Shown here: positions 51,244 through 62,088 of the stretch, piece after piece
Layout: every line of letters begins with the position of its first letter
How positions within the stretch are numbered: the first letter of the stretch is position 1
Origin: Daphnia carinata
Lineage: Eukaryota > Arthropoda > Branchiopoda > Diplostraca > Daphniidae
Reading direction: 5' to 3'
NCBI RefSeq assembly: GCF_022539665.2
Contig: NC_081331.1
Location: forward strand, 13,548,638 to 13,612,637
Length of the DNA stretch: 64,000 nt
Translations under genes and position numbers: made by a program
Notes under the pieces: model-generated
What the model saw: only the letters and a program-made list of their open reading frames with translations
Databases searched by the model: none
Told to the model about the DNA's origin: nothing

Positions 51244-51455
51244 ATGTCTTCTCCTGGGAGTATTAGCAAATTTCATCCCGAAATGCATCAGTCGCTGTCT
51301 GCCTTGATGTTGGAACACGTTCACGCCAACGATGTGGAGCAGAGAGAGTCGGCCAAGGAGCGCCATTTCCCTCGGACCCTCAGCACCAGCGTCCTCCGCA
51401 TCAAGCATCGCTCCTCTTTCTGGGAGAGATTCTTCGAGAATCATCGACGATTAGC
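51244..51455 (+). CDS. dnc: dnc/PDE4 alternative first coding exon E (half-UCR1 isoform)
   Basis: This exon encodes 70 residues: MSSPGSISKFHPEMHQSL, a helical-looking stretch (SALMLEHVHANDVEQRES), then FPRTLSTSVLRIKHRSSFWE and FFENHRRL. It starts in AAA context and ends in phase 2 at GC|GTGAGT, a consensus donor. The next acceptor, 54274, contributes G to complete Ala, then [12 protein letters not shown] in frame. Because it lies downstream of 42434-42649, its transcript cannot include FDVENG or the RRESF site. It therefore gives an isoform with only the second half of UCR1 plus UCR2. I know no exact vertebrate equivalent. Exon quality is high; the isoform is inferred from gene order and phase. 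Confidence 0.88.
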
Positions 51456-54273
51456 GTGAGTCTTGCATCGGCTTCGTCCTTGTACCGAGGCCCATTATTT
51501 TCGCATATCCCTAGTCCCCTCCCACTCCATTCCGAAGAGAGTTAAGTTTGTCCTCGACGATGATGAATATTTCCAGTTCATTCCAAAAGAGTCAACGGCT
51601 GCCGTATTTTTTTTTTTTGTTGTTTTTAAAGAAAAGAAAAAGGAAATCCTATCGCGACACAATGGAAAGCCATAAAGATAGGATCGTAACGCATAAAATA
51701 GTATAGGAGGTTTTTATTTTTATTATTTTTTTTTTTACAACGTAAAGGCTGGAACAGGGGACAGAGTTTGGAGGACGGCCCGTTTTTCTTCGCGCACCGG
51801 TGCTGATGTTGGCCGGTTAGTTAATGAGCTTTTTCGGCTGCTGAAGCTTAGAAGTTTTCGGTGTCTAAATATACTGTCGAGAGACAGGATGGGAGATTTA
51901 TATTGTCGCCAAGTAATCTTCATTATTATCAGCTTGTGGATGTTGTAGTAGACAAAAATAATATATAAGGCAAAGATAAAAGGGCGGGGCAGTCTAGTGG
52001 AAGATCGATGAAGAGAGCCTCCATTTTTTTTTTTTTTTAATCGAATCGAAACGTTCCCTTCGTCCAAACTTGCAAACATCATTATGTTTACATACCACAA
52101 GAAGGGACAACCTTGGCCATCATCAATATCATTTGCATTGAAATGACGGAAGGAGGGCAAAGGGAAGAAAAAAAAATGAAATGAAACGATGATAATCGGA
52201 AGTTTTCTGATGAATGTCATTTTTCATTCGTACCTCGCGCGTGACTGCGTTTACCCTTCGCCTTTTCATCGCCAGTTCAATTTTCTTTCGCCCTTTTCGT
52301 TTGTAATTTTTCGATCGATGAAATCGATAGGAAAACAAAAATGAAAATTCTTTGTTTTTTTTTTTTTTAAACAAACAATCTTAACAAAGCATATCGTGCG
52401 TCCGAGTTGTACACTACCCGGCCAAGACATTACGTGCACGGTGTTGTTTACAACGCATTGGAGAGGTGCAAATGAATTTTTTCCTTTTTCAAAAGAAAAA
52501 AAAAAGGTACGTTTTATAAGAAATTCTGACTGACGGAGAAATATGGTTGGCGTGTTATTGCTTGTTATTGATATCTTGATGGGACGTGCACACGGGACAC
52601 GACTGACACACACACACGCACACGCACATTTACACAACAGACCCTTCCTCATGTCGTCTCCGGTGTCCTCGATTCACGCACGTCAGGCATATGGGAAATA
52701 CGGCCCAGCTGACTTGCTTGTATATATATATATTTATATATTAAGTATACATATATATATTTTGTCATCGTCGCCATATTTGATTTACCGATGGCGTTCT
52801 TTTTCTTTCTCCTCTATTCTTTTCCTATTCATCATTTTCTTGTTTTTGAATCGCATTATTCATCATCTCGTTTTCATTGTCCACTTTCTTTTATTTTTTT
52901 TTTCCGGGTTTTACCGACCTGCGATGACCCACAACAATGGACGGACGGAGAGATGTGCATTTTTCATTAGTCCTGTAACAACAAATAGAACTTGCGGAAT
53001 TGTTTGAAAGTGCAGCTTCTTCACTGGGATGAACTGATTGCGGAGTGAGCCTTATACACACACATCAGACAGGGCTCCACTTCATAACGAAATAGAAGTA
53101 GCGCTCGCGACCGTAGACACGGGATGTACAAAGACACTCAAATCCAGGACGTTGATGGATCGAAGCCGACCCGAACCCATTTTTCAACTCGTTCAGCCAC
53201 AGCAACAGCCTGCCACTGTAGCCAGCATACTGTCCTACTGCAATATATCTCTTTCGCCTTCTTCTCCTCTGTTTGCACGGTCGATGGACTGTGTAGACGG
53301 TATCGATACACATACCAATGCTACTGTATATATGTACGGTATCAGATTTACAAGGCCTTCTATGGGGGATAGAAGGCTCGTCGAGTTTTGAGTCGCCAGA
53401 AAGAAATCGACGACGATAACAAAAGAAGACAAAAACTGTTTTTTTATTTTGTTTTGTTTTTGTTTGTTTTTTTTGTTGTTGTAAGGATTCGTTGAATTTT
53501 GGGTTAGACGAAAGGCTACGTGATGCTCTTTTGGCTTGTGTTTCCAGTGGAATGATGGCATCTCTAGACTCTCTTATCCTTAGTGGATCAATCCTTCCTC
53601 TTATTATTATTTTTTGTTTTTGTTTTTTTCTATCGTCTTGATTTGTTGTTTGTGGCTCTTGGCCCCAGCTATAGTTGATGAAAAATGCATCGTTGTGCCG
53701 CGAATTGGCCATGGTCAGGGATTTTTTTTCGTTTTGCGTGCCGTTCATACAGACAACGCTCAGGAATTCCATATTTGCAATGAGATTTATCCACGTCCGA
53801 AGAAAAACAACAAGGGAATATGTAGTTAGACTTACACACACACACACACACAGAGGAACTACAGAATAACATCTTGGTTATTACGTTGTCATGCGATATA
53901 GATGCCAAACAAAAAAATGTCTCAGTATTTATGTTACTTTAAACATTTTTTTTTTTTTTTATTTCCGGGAATTTCGTTGTTGAATAATTCCTCAGCAACG
54001 GTGTTCTTGTCTAGCTGTGTCTTCTACAATAGGAAGCTGAAGGTTTCGCTAGTTTAATTTTAGTGGATGTCTCGGATGTTTTTGGTTGGCAAATGTTTTC
54101 GGCGAATGTCTTCCTGTCAGGATAAACAAACGGGGGAAATGTGACATTTTATTCTGATGGATTGCCATGGTTTTTTTTTTTCTCTCTTTGTGTGTTGTTT
54201 TCTACCTACGTCATCCGTAGACCTGCATTGTATTAATCCGTTTCTCTTTTCGTGTCGTTCTTGACCCATTCAG
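51456..54273 (+). other. dnc intron before the second UCR1 exon
   Basis: Noncoding. It includes T-runs near 52027 and 53946, a short (AT)n tract near 52730, (CA)n near 53834, and open frames on both strands near 53065-53847 that show no recognisable domain. The 3' end has a long pyrimidine tract leading to CATTCAG. Confidence 0.7.
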
Positions 54274-54375
54274 GCACGGAGAAGACTTGATCGTCACTCC
54301 CTTTGCGCAGATACTGGCCAGCCTACGTAGCGTCCGTAATAACTACATCTGCTTGACGAGCATTCCCATCAATCG
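54274..54375 (+). CDS. dnc: dnc/PDE4 exon: UCR1 second half ([12 protein letters not shown])
   Basis: This 102-base exon encodes [20 protein letters not shown] then [13 protein letters not shown], flanked by split codons. LIVTPFAQ and LASLRxVRNN are nearly invariant in PDE4 UCR1, the part that packs against UCR2 to control activity and dimerisation. The acceptor follows TTGACCCATTCAG and the donor is CG|GTAAGT. It enters and leaves in phase 2, so it can follow either the first UCR1 exon or first exon E. The following intron is only 67 bases. Identity is near certain. Confidence 0.97.
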
Positions 54376-54442
54376 GTAAGTTTGCTGTGCATTATTAATG
54401 TTGCAAATTGGAAAAAATACGTCAACTGGTTTCAATCTACAG
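54376..54442 (+). other. 67-base intron
   Basis: Begins GTAAGT and ends TCTACAG. It is the only short intron of the gene in this window and separates the UCR1 exon from the linker exon. Confidence 0.95.
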
Positions 54443-54507
54443 ATCGAGACGTTCGTCGCAGTCGACTGGAGTGTCGACCCCGCAACCCAAGAACCTTACT
54501 CCGGGAG
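54443..54507 (+). CDS. dnc: dnc/PDE4 exon: linker between UCR1 and UCR2
   Basis: This 65-base exon encodes SRRSSQSTGVSTPQPKNLTP and G, with an Arg split across the 5' junction. It corresponds to the low-conservation linker region 1 of PDE4, which in vertebrates is also a short exon containing Lys/Arg-Ser-Pro residues. RSRRSS fits a basic-directed kinase consensus. The exon enters in phase 2 and leaves in phase 1 at GGAG|GTGAGT, and the G plus AT from 56731 forms Asp. Assignment rests on frame continuity on both sides. Confidence 0.93.
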
Positions 54508-56730
54508 GTGAGTTTCAGAAAAGTAAGCAAACAAAATTTAAAAAAAAAAAATAAAATTAACACTCATTTGATGTAGTGAACTTTTAGACATTCATATTCT
54601 AACGAGCTCTTTCATCGAATCAGACGTAACAAAAAGGGAAAGTCTGTCCCAATCATAACATTAGATAGACAGGTCTCTCGCATTGTACAGTAGATTTTTG
54701 GATGGCATTCTGACTTTTATTGGCGTCGACACGATGATGAATCGGCCCGTCGTCATTGGCCGACATGACAGAATGCGAACGCTCGTTTATCAACTCGCTT
54801 TCCAATCCTTATGTTCGGCTTTTGTTTGATTTGGCTGGTCTGTAATGTTTCTTTTCATTCCTGTTCGTTCTACGCGTTTAGTTTACTTGACATGGAAATT
54901 TGCAGAGTCCCTTGCTGGTCTGTTTTGATCAGATTCTTTTTTTCTTTTGCCCGTCATTCTGACTCATCACCTGTCGTCTCTCCTTGTTGTTTTCAAAACA
55001 AAGGGAAGATGCGGATTCCATTTATTTTTTTTGTTTTGTTTTTGCCATACGAATAAGTTTGATCAAGCCCAAACCATAAACCAATGCAATCTGCTTTCTC
55101 CCTTTTGATTGAGACTCGATGTCTTATGACCTTCGTACACGTCATCCGTTCAATTTGTCTGGCTGTCAACATATGACGCTCGACGACGAAGGATTATGTA
55201 TAGTTTATAAGCACCTACTCTTCCATCTTTGTATATATGGGCAAGGGATATGAATCCTCTGGGTCATCCTATCTCTAGTACCATATCCGATCTCTTTCCT
55301 TTCTTCGCGTTTCGTTCGAAGCATTCTTGGAAAGTTGAAAGTGAAGAAAACGATGAACACCCCGCCAGAATACTGATGACCTTTGTATCGTCTTGTACGG
55401 AATTTTACGAGCGGAAAAGTCATCTTGTCGTTGGGGCGTGTTCTTTTCCTCTTTCTGATTTTTCAAATGCATTTTTTTTTTTAATGTTTAAAAAGAAAAA
55501 AAAAAGAAAAGAAAAGAAAAGAAAGAAAAAGCCCGAAAAAGGATTTGAACAGACCTATAGGTTTTAAACTGATAGCTCGTTAGACTTCCACCTAGCGGGT
55601 AGCGTTCGTGACTAGGACGACACGCCGGCGGAAAAAAAAAACCGTGAGGACATCTACAGGAAGGGTTCGCCCTCTACAACTCGTCTAAAATTGTGAACGC
55701 TTGTGACCTATCTGGACCACCAACAGAGGGACTCTGGGACTCGTAGTGTTCACGATCCCGCAAAAACAAAAGCCTGTCAACAAGGGGAGGGTATCAGTCC
55801 AGCGTGCGGGAAAGAGAAACCATAATATTACCCACCGTTTTATTTGATCAAATAGAACGTTGTAGAATTCCACGACCGCCAACGTTAATGTCGTGAAATT
55901 CTTAATGTAATGGAGTTGGCAGTAGAGCCCTTAAAAGATGACGCCATCGTTCTGGCAATCCTTTTTTCAATTCCCTATTTTGACTTGACGAAGTTGCAAA
56001 TGTTTTATTTTTGTTCGATGTTCACGTACGTATGTCGGACTGATTACTGCAGATGATGCCAACATACATTTGGTTGTTGTTGTTTAGTTTTCTCTTCTTG
56101 GCAAAGCTGGCCAGCTGTCGCGTGGCTTTTTACTCAGTTCGCGTAAAAATGGCCGGAAATTGGGGGGGTGATTTAGTTGCCAACAATTACGGAAGCGACG
56201 GCTTGTGTATTATGCAGATTTTTCATAAACGCGGGCCGTATTCCATAAGTACTATCCTCAATGAGTTGGAACGACGTTAGCTCATCTGTTGCAGCGGCAG
56301 TAGTCGGCGAATGAAAACAAGTTGAAAACGGCACGGCGGTCGTTAATCTTTTACCAGCCCACCGGGACTCGCGTTCATCATCGTAAAAAAAAAAAATAAG
56401 AACCCAAACCAATAAACTCCAAAACTAAACAGCGCCATTTTCTTACGGCCCTAAAAAAAAAAAATATTTTTTTAATGGGGATAAAATACCCCATGTTTTT
56501 TTCTGCAAAAAAAAAAAAATCCTGAATGTTTTGGTGTCTTGCATCATCAACCATGACAGACCAATATTCAAAACTAATTCATTTTTGTTTTGAATTTTAG
56601 AATATTTCATTTCATATTTCGTTATCCATTGTTTTGTTCTCGAAATGCAACGTCAATCTGCTTTCGCAATTATCGCGCAAAAGTCCTGTGCTAAAATGAG
56701 TTTTATTTTTTGTTTTGTTTTGCATAACAG
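54508..56730 (+). other. dnc intron between the linker and UCR2 exons
   Basis: 2.2 kb intron. The part from 55.1 to 56.3 kb is poor in homopolymers apart from an A-rich tract at about 55490-55530. A signal-peptide-like small ORF lies at 56053-56280. A tRNA-like GGATTTGAAC string near 55540 (minus strand) has no fitting cloverleaf. Confidence 0.7.
56053..56280 (+). CDS. Small ORF with signal-peptide-like N-terminus, unknown
   Basis: 75 codons from a true ATG to TAG. The N-terminus MMPTYIWLLLFSFLFLAKLA is followed by SCRVAFYSVRVK, which resembles a cleavable signal peptide with a small-residue cut site. The remainder (AGNWGGDLVANNYGSDGLCI and onward to LNELERR) matches no family I know. No intron, promoter or poly-A signal was identified, and CAG just before the ATG could be a splice acceptor. 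It lies in a dnc intron on the same strand. Chance is a serious alternative. Confidence 0.25.
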   Translation: MMPTYIWLLLFSFLFLAKLASCRVAFYSVRVKMAGNWGGDLVANNYGSDGLCIMQIFHKRGPYSISTILNELERR

Positions 56731-56843
56731 ATGAAACGTACACCCGGCTGGCCGTGGAAACGCTGGAAGAGCTGGACTGGTGTCTGGACCAGTTGGAGAC
56801 GATCCAAACGCATCGTTCCGTCAGTGACATGGCCTCTAGCAAG
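56731..56843 (+). CDS. dnc: dnc/PDE4 exon: UCR2 first half ([15 protein letters not shown])
   Basis: This 113-base exon starts by completing Asp, then reads [20 protein letters not shown] and [17 protein letters not shown]. This is the start of upstream conserved region 2, whose helix folds over the catalytic pocket in PDE4 to gate substrate access. Vertebrate PDE4s read [15 protein letters not shown] followed by SVSEMASNK. The exon ends in phase 0 at AAG|GTAAGG, the same place as the vertebrate K|FKRML junction. The following FKRML exon was not found before base 64000. Identity is near certain. Confidence 0.97.
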
Positions 56844-57573
56844 GTAAGGCCAAATTGAAGTTGTCCTTCCGTTTCGTTATTTTTGTTTGCCTGTCCCCAA
56901 CCAATAAGTCGTACGTGCGTCATCGTGTGTCGCTGGTAACCTATCCCGAAGGTATTTACGGGGATTGTTGCGGGTGTCAACTCAGTGTCTTGTGTCATCT
57001 TTTTTTTTTTTTTTTGCGAGTGACTTTAAGAGCGAAAACATCCGAGTTTCCGTCATCACATCAATGGATTTCTCTCTCTCTCTCTCAAATGATTTTGATA
57101 AGCTGCGACGTGCGTAGGCGCGTTCTTTTGACTCTTTGCGTTAGAACAAAATGGTTTCTCAATCCCATCATTATTGCCATCTATTTTCGTCGAAGGTTTT
57201 CCCCTTTTTTTTTGTTTTAAATCCTTCGGTTAAAAGTTTTGATTTGATTGCGCGGTTCCTCGGGGTACACTCTAGTTTCATTTTCTTTCCATAATATCCG
57301 TTTCCCATGCTACGTAGAGCAGTAGCTTTAACGTACATACTATATATGTCTCGTGATTCGGTTATTTTTATTTTTTATTCCTTATCGACGGTCCGTTCGT
57401 TACTATCGATCGTTCGGATCAAAAAGAGAAGGAAGAACCTGGTGGTCGCATCTTTTGCCCTCTCTCTTTCTCACTCGTATTTCTTCGTCTTCTCTACTTC
57501 CTTTCTTTCTTGTGCGTCTTGTGATTCTTGGATTCGATTTTTTTTTTCTTCCTCGTCTTCTTCCTCTCGTTTT

Positions 57574-57575
<2 letters not shown>

Positions 57576-57646
<71 letters not shown>

Positions 57647-57662
57647 GGGGGGGGGGGGGGGG
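57576..57662 (+). repeat. Seventy T followed directly by seventeen G
   Basis: Uninterrupted T from 57576 to 57645, then G from 57646 to 57662. Longest homopolymer in the window. Its exact length is likely to vary between molecules and to be unreliable in an assembly. Confidence 0.9.
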
Positions 57663-58183
57663 ATTGCGTCGTCATTTGTCTGAACGATCTACTATTTTTT
57701 TCGATTGATTTTTGCTGGCCTCTTCATTTGTCGACTCATTCGACTGGCCTTGGTTGTTGTCACGCTATTCCACTTGCGTTCGCTCATCCGCCAATCAATT
57801 CCCGATATCCTCGCATTTTTGCACCATCCGTTCCGAAAACGGACCAACCCCCTTTTTTTTCCCCCTCTTTCCACCACCCACCAAACTCCTGGATTGATTC
57901 GCGTTTGTTTTTTTTTTTCTTAAAAAAGAAGAAAACAAAATTATCTTTTGCATTTTGCTGGCTGCCAAGTCTGAATATTTGACTTGCACGATAACTGAGT
58001 GGAACTCTGTGCAAATGGCCCACAGACTGTGGATTAACATTTTTGCCTGCCAAACGGCCCGGCCAAAAGAGTTTTTTTTTTTTTTCTACGAATTTTGAAC
58101 CAAACCAATTTTGCGTTGTAGCTAGAAGTAAAACGTTATTTAAAAAGTGGATGTTCTGCAAACGAGAATTCTTATTGCCTTAT

Positions 58184-58191
58184 TGACGTCA
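58184..58191. promoter_or_regulatory. Perfect CRE palindrome TGACGTCA
   Basis: Exact CREB/ATF palindrome about 1.7 kb upstream of candidate short-form first exon F, a position where an intronic promoter would be expected. Confidence 0.4.
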
Positions 58192-59881
58192 TGGCCGTGC
58201 TTTCATCTCATTACCATCGACGTCTCTCCGCCAACGTCTTCCCTATCGAACTCTCAGCACATCTTGTTACGCGACTGAATCAGTTGTCGGTCTCTTCCGT
58301 TTTCATCTTATTAGCTCGGCTGCATAGTCGCATTGACAAGTGCGTAGGTCCTCAGTAGCGAACGACGTGCAACGAGAGAGAGAGAGAGAGAACAAGTGCA
58401 TATCGTTGAACAAAGGGTCTTATACGATGCGTCCGACCGGTCTATTTCCACGATTGAGACCACGACTGAAAGCGCAATTTGATTAAAGGGAAACGGGGGG
58501 GCGTGCTTCGTGCGTGTAAAATGGCGCCGTGAACTTTTAGAATAAGCGCAATGTCTCTAGCAACTAAAGACCATCGCGTTATGGCACACAGCATTACCAC
58601 CTAAGTAACGCTTAGGTACTCGTTTATAGTAACTTGCTTTTTTGGAGGGCCTCACTTTGCGTGAAAAAAAAAAAGAAAAGAAAATGGCCTCAGCATAATC
58701 AACAGGATCAATACGATGGCAATCCGTGTGCTTTTGCACACGAAATGCCTTCTGTTTACCTACCTTATAGCCTGGCCGTGGAAAGCGATTAACTCTTTTG
58801 AGTTCCTTTTATTTGTTTGTATTTTCTTTGAACGAAAAGAAGACAACAGTTATGCGCGTTGCGGAATTACGAGAGCCTTGAGCTTTCGCAGAAGAGGAAC
58901 GCTGACTGTAATGCGAACAAAGCCGACAAGTAACATTTATGTGGCTTTGGGTTGGGTATTAGTCGCGACGAGAAAAATTGCTTGAAGACAAGAAGATTAA
59001 TCGCGGGACTGATCTTCACGATCACGACACTATAGCATCGTGTTATGCAGCCATGTACATCCAGACCTTGCTAGCATTCAATTTTCTTTTTCTTTCTTTT
59101 GAATCCTTTTTTTTTTTTTTTTTTTTTTATTTTTATTTTTTTTTTTTTTTTTTTTTTTATTTTTCTTTTTGTACACGGCGTGTTTTTGTTTGTTGCGACG
59201 TCTGGCGCCAGCGGAATTAATAGACTCGTCGGCCAGGGGCGCGTGTGGATGTTAGGCTACTGCTGATCATGCCGGATTCCGTACAATTTTTTTTTTTTTT
59301 TTTTTTTTCCGTTGCCTTGCCCTTCTTTTTCGGGACGTTGTGCGACATAATAATCCGGCGACGCTCAAATGCATTATTACCTCGGTTTGAAAGCTTTGTT
59401 TTGCAGCCGCCTATGTGTCCGTCTTGTGCGAGTTGGATCAGCACTTTCTCTTGGTTTTTGTTTTGTTTTGTCTTTGGCTTTTCCTCCGCCCGTTGATGAT
59501 GAATGGCCTCTGTATAGCTGTATAGAGTTGCTATTTATAGGCGTTCTATCTGCGCCTATAAATCGTCATCGGGCATCATCATTATTCAAAAGCATTTGAG
59601 TGGAAAGAGGAAATGTTGTATGTAGATTTATGGGATAATGATGAGGACGACAACGACGCCTTGGCAAAGGGGAAAAGTGGGGCGTGCGGGAGGGGGGGGT
59701 GGTAGGCTGCCGGAGTGCCATGAGTTCGCAAGCCTAGGTTATTATGTGACTTTGAGGTTTAGCCAAGTTGAAGCTAAGCCATTGTACACTACTATATTCT
59801 CGTAGTGCTATACAGTTTTTCAAGGGCAAACAGTGGATGATTTCCATATTTCAATTTTGTTCCTACATGTGCGCATTAGAC

Positions 59882-60004
59882 ATGCACAGGGCGCTGCTGC
59901 GAACGGCAGAGCGGACTAGAGAGGCACATAGATCGCGTGACTCGACTCCCGATTTTCTAGCCATGTCCTTATCACCCCCGCGCTCCTTCTGTATGCATTC
60001 AAAG
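59882..60004 (+). CDS. dnc: Candidate short-form first exon F of dnc/PDE4
   Basis: The frame MHRALLRTAERTREAHRSRD continues STPDFLAMSLSPPRSFCMHS and ends with Lys at AAG|GTATGT, a consensus donor in phase 0. The UCR2 exon at 56731 also ends in Lys, phase 0, so exon F would join the same downstream exon (FKRML in the family). Vertebrate PDE4D6 and PDE4B5 super-short isoforms use a private first exon at exactly that junction and lack UCR1 and half of UCR2. In-frame ATGs also exist at 59837 and 59963; I chose 59882 for its better start context. No sequence similarity to the vertebrate heads is visible, so this rests on position, phase and donor. Confidence 0.55.
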
Positions 60005-61742
60005 GTATGTACGTAAGTCTACTATGGATTGCGTGTTGGCAGCCGATTGTGCTGGCCCGACCGGTCTGTTTGTATACGCTGTGCAATCGATTGATCGATT
60101 TGTCAATACATAACCCTTCTCCCCCTTCTTTTGAAGGCCTAGTTGTTCAGTCCTGCTGGTCTCTCGTCTTTCACCATCGAGCCAAGAAAGAAAAAAAAAA
60201 AAAAAAAAGAAAACTTTTGCTTTTTTCTTCCTCCTTCTTTCTAGGATCTTATTCCAACTTGATCCTTTTCTTCCATCCTCCGCCCTGAATGTTGACTGGA
60301 TTTTTTTTTTTTTTTTTTTTCTTCCTATCATTTCTTTTGCCATTTGATCTGCCTTAGCAATGGCGCTGCTCATCATTTTCCCCTTTGCCTATTATCGATC
60401 GTGTAGCTATTTTTTTTTTTTTCCTTCGTCCTTGTAAAGCAATTCTACCCTGTTTCTTGATCGGTTTGGCCGATTTACGCTCAAACTGTCTTATACCGCC
60501 TTCTCGATATTAAGGCCGACTTTAATAGGTTTTTACGGTGCGTGTGAAAATAAAAAAAAAGAATCGCAGAATAAAATAGTCGAAAAGGCCGTCGAGTAGT
60601 GCTTTTGCCATGCATCGATCTGCACCGGGAAAACTGGGCTATTGTCGAACTTTTTGCTGACGACAGACCCTGTGGAAAAAAAAAAAAAAAGAAGGGATGG
60701 GGGACTGGGTGGATCAACAAAAGTAACAAAATGAACAGCGTCGTCGTATGTGCCCGCCGACGTCTTTTTACAGTTCTCTCCGTTGCTGTATTTGCTTTAC
60801 TTTGCATTATTGAAATCGTCAATCTGCATCAGCACGTCGTTCTTTTGTTGCCATCCGCTTTTCTGATATAATTTGCTCCGCCAAGCATCCCTATTTCTGC
60901 GTCCCTTTTGTGTTGTATCTACTCGTTTAAAAGCTGTCGTATTTAGGCGCTGCCGTTTTCTCCCTATTTTTTTGCAATTCAGAGATGCACACGAAAGAAA
61001 TAGTTCCGAAAAAGAAAAAAAAACGGCTGGCTCACGCAGGCACATCACACGCAGGCACATCACACGCTATACATTCGACATTTTTAGGAGCTAGCGTTTG
61101 ATTCTTTCAAATGTTTGCTTTGTTCAACGCCGTAGGCGCCTTGAAACTTTTCTTTAATACTATGAACGAGACGCAGTCAATGACTTTGCGAATTGACGTT
61201 GGGGCGCAGACGTCTAGCCAAAGTCGGGGCATCTCCGAGTTCGACTGGGGTGCGCAAGTTGCTGTACAACTTTTATTTGTATGGTGGGACGTGTGCTTTA
61301 GTTGTTGTAGGACATCGCCAGTAGCTTTTTACCAAGAAACTTGTAGTTAACAAACGGGTTCAAACGTATCGGTCTGTCTTCTCCGGGGCGAGTCGTCCGT
61401 CTTTGGAATTGGCTCGAAATTAATTGTTATAGGGTTATACGTGTTCCTTGCAAAAATAAGAACACAGATGAGGCAGATTGGTTGTTGATGAAATACTAGA
61501 CTGCGAATTTTGAATTGCTCTCCTCTCTCTGGCAGTACATCAAGCGACGAGAAGAATTTTCGATAAGCTTATGATTGATGTTCGATGATAGTAATCATTC
61601 ATCCATTTTTCGTCACCCATCGTCTATCCGTTTAAATGCTTCCATCGTAAGAATGTGTAGCTGAAGCCATTCTTTCTCTCACTGGTTGGTGAGGTCGCAC
61701 GCGTTGCTCAGTCCGTGCACACGTGTTTAGGGCGACGCAGAG

Positions 61743-61761
61743 CCCCCCCCCCCCCCCCCCC
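61743..61761 (+). repeat. C homopolymer, 19 bases
   Basis: Uninterrupted C-run. Similar C/G runs occur at 24027-24045, 36422-36440 and 48276-48292. Confidence 0.9.
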
Positions 61762-62088
61762 ACAACATTGACCATAAGGCCCGAACCATTGTGCCAACTA
61801 ACGGGGCAATACGTCGTCTGCGTGTTGTTTGTATGGGCTTCGATGGTCTCCCCCCTTTTTTTTTTTTTTTTCCCTCTGTTTTTCTTCGTGTGGCCTCCGT
61901 AGATTAAAACGTGCAACGCCGTCAACAAAGATGAAAGTCGGAAGAAGGAAGAAGCAAAAATAAGTGGGGGGGAGGGGGGGGGGAGAGCTGTGTGGAGAAA
62001 TGTTAGAAACGAGATGGAAGTGGTGTAGTATGTGCACAGGCGGATACAAGCAAGCAGAAGGGGAGGGACCTAACGTTCGTGCGTCAGT

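Larger units (their letters stand above)
56844..59881 (+). other. dnc intron upstream of candidate exon F
   Basis: Contains the T70-G17 tract at 57576-57662, other T-runs near 59109-59160 and 59287-59308, and a CRE palindrome at 58184. An ATG frame at 58716-58985 has no recognisable features. Confidence 0.65.

Noticed and set aside
53038-53391. VDTGCTKTL string resembling a retropepsin active site
   Set aside because: No flap, GLG or reverse transcriptase text nearby in any frame; the rest of the frame shows no domain.
53065-53847. 260-residue minus-strand frame
   Set aside because: The start is weak, the text contains Lys/Gln-rich homopolymer reads and the strand is opposite to dnc without splice support or domain.
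55525-55600. GGATTTGAAC, antisense B-box-like string suggesting a minus-strand tRNA
   Set aside because: The five-base T-stem fails to pair and no acceptor stem can be drawn.
57307-57982. Open frames of 133 and 209 residues
   Set aside because: Most of their length is Phe/Gly from the T70-G17 tract; the rest has no recognisable domain.
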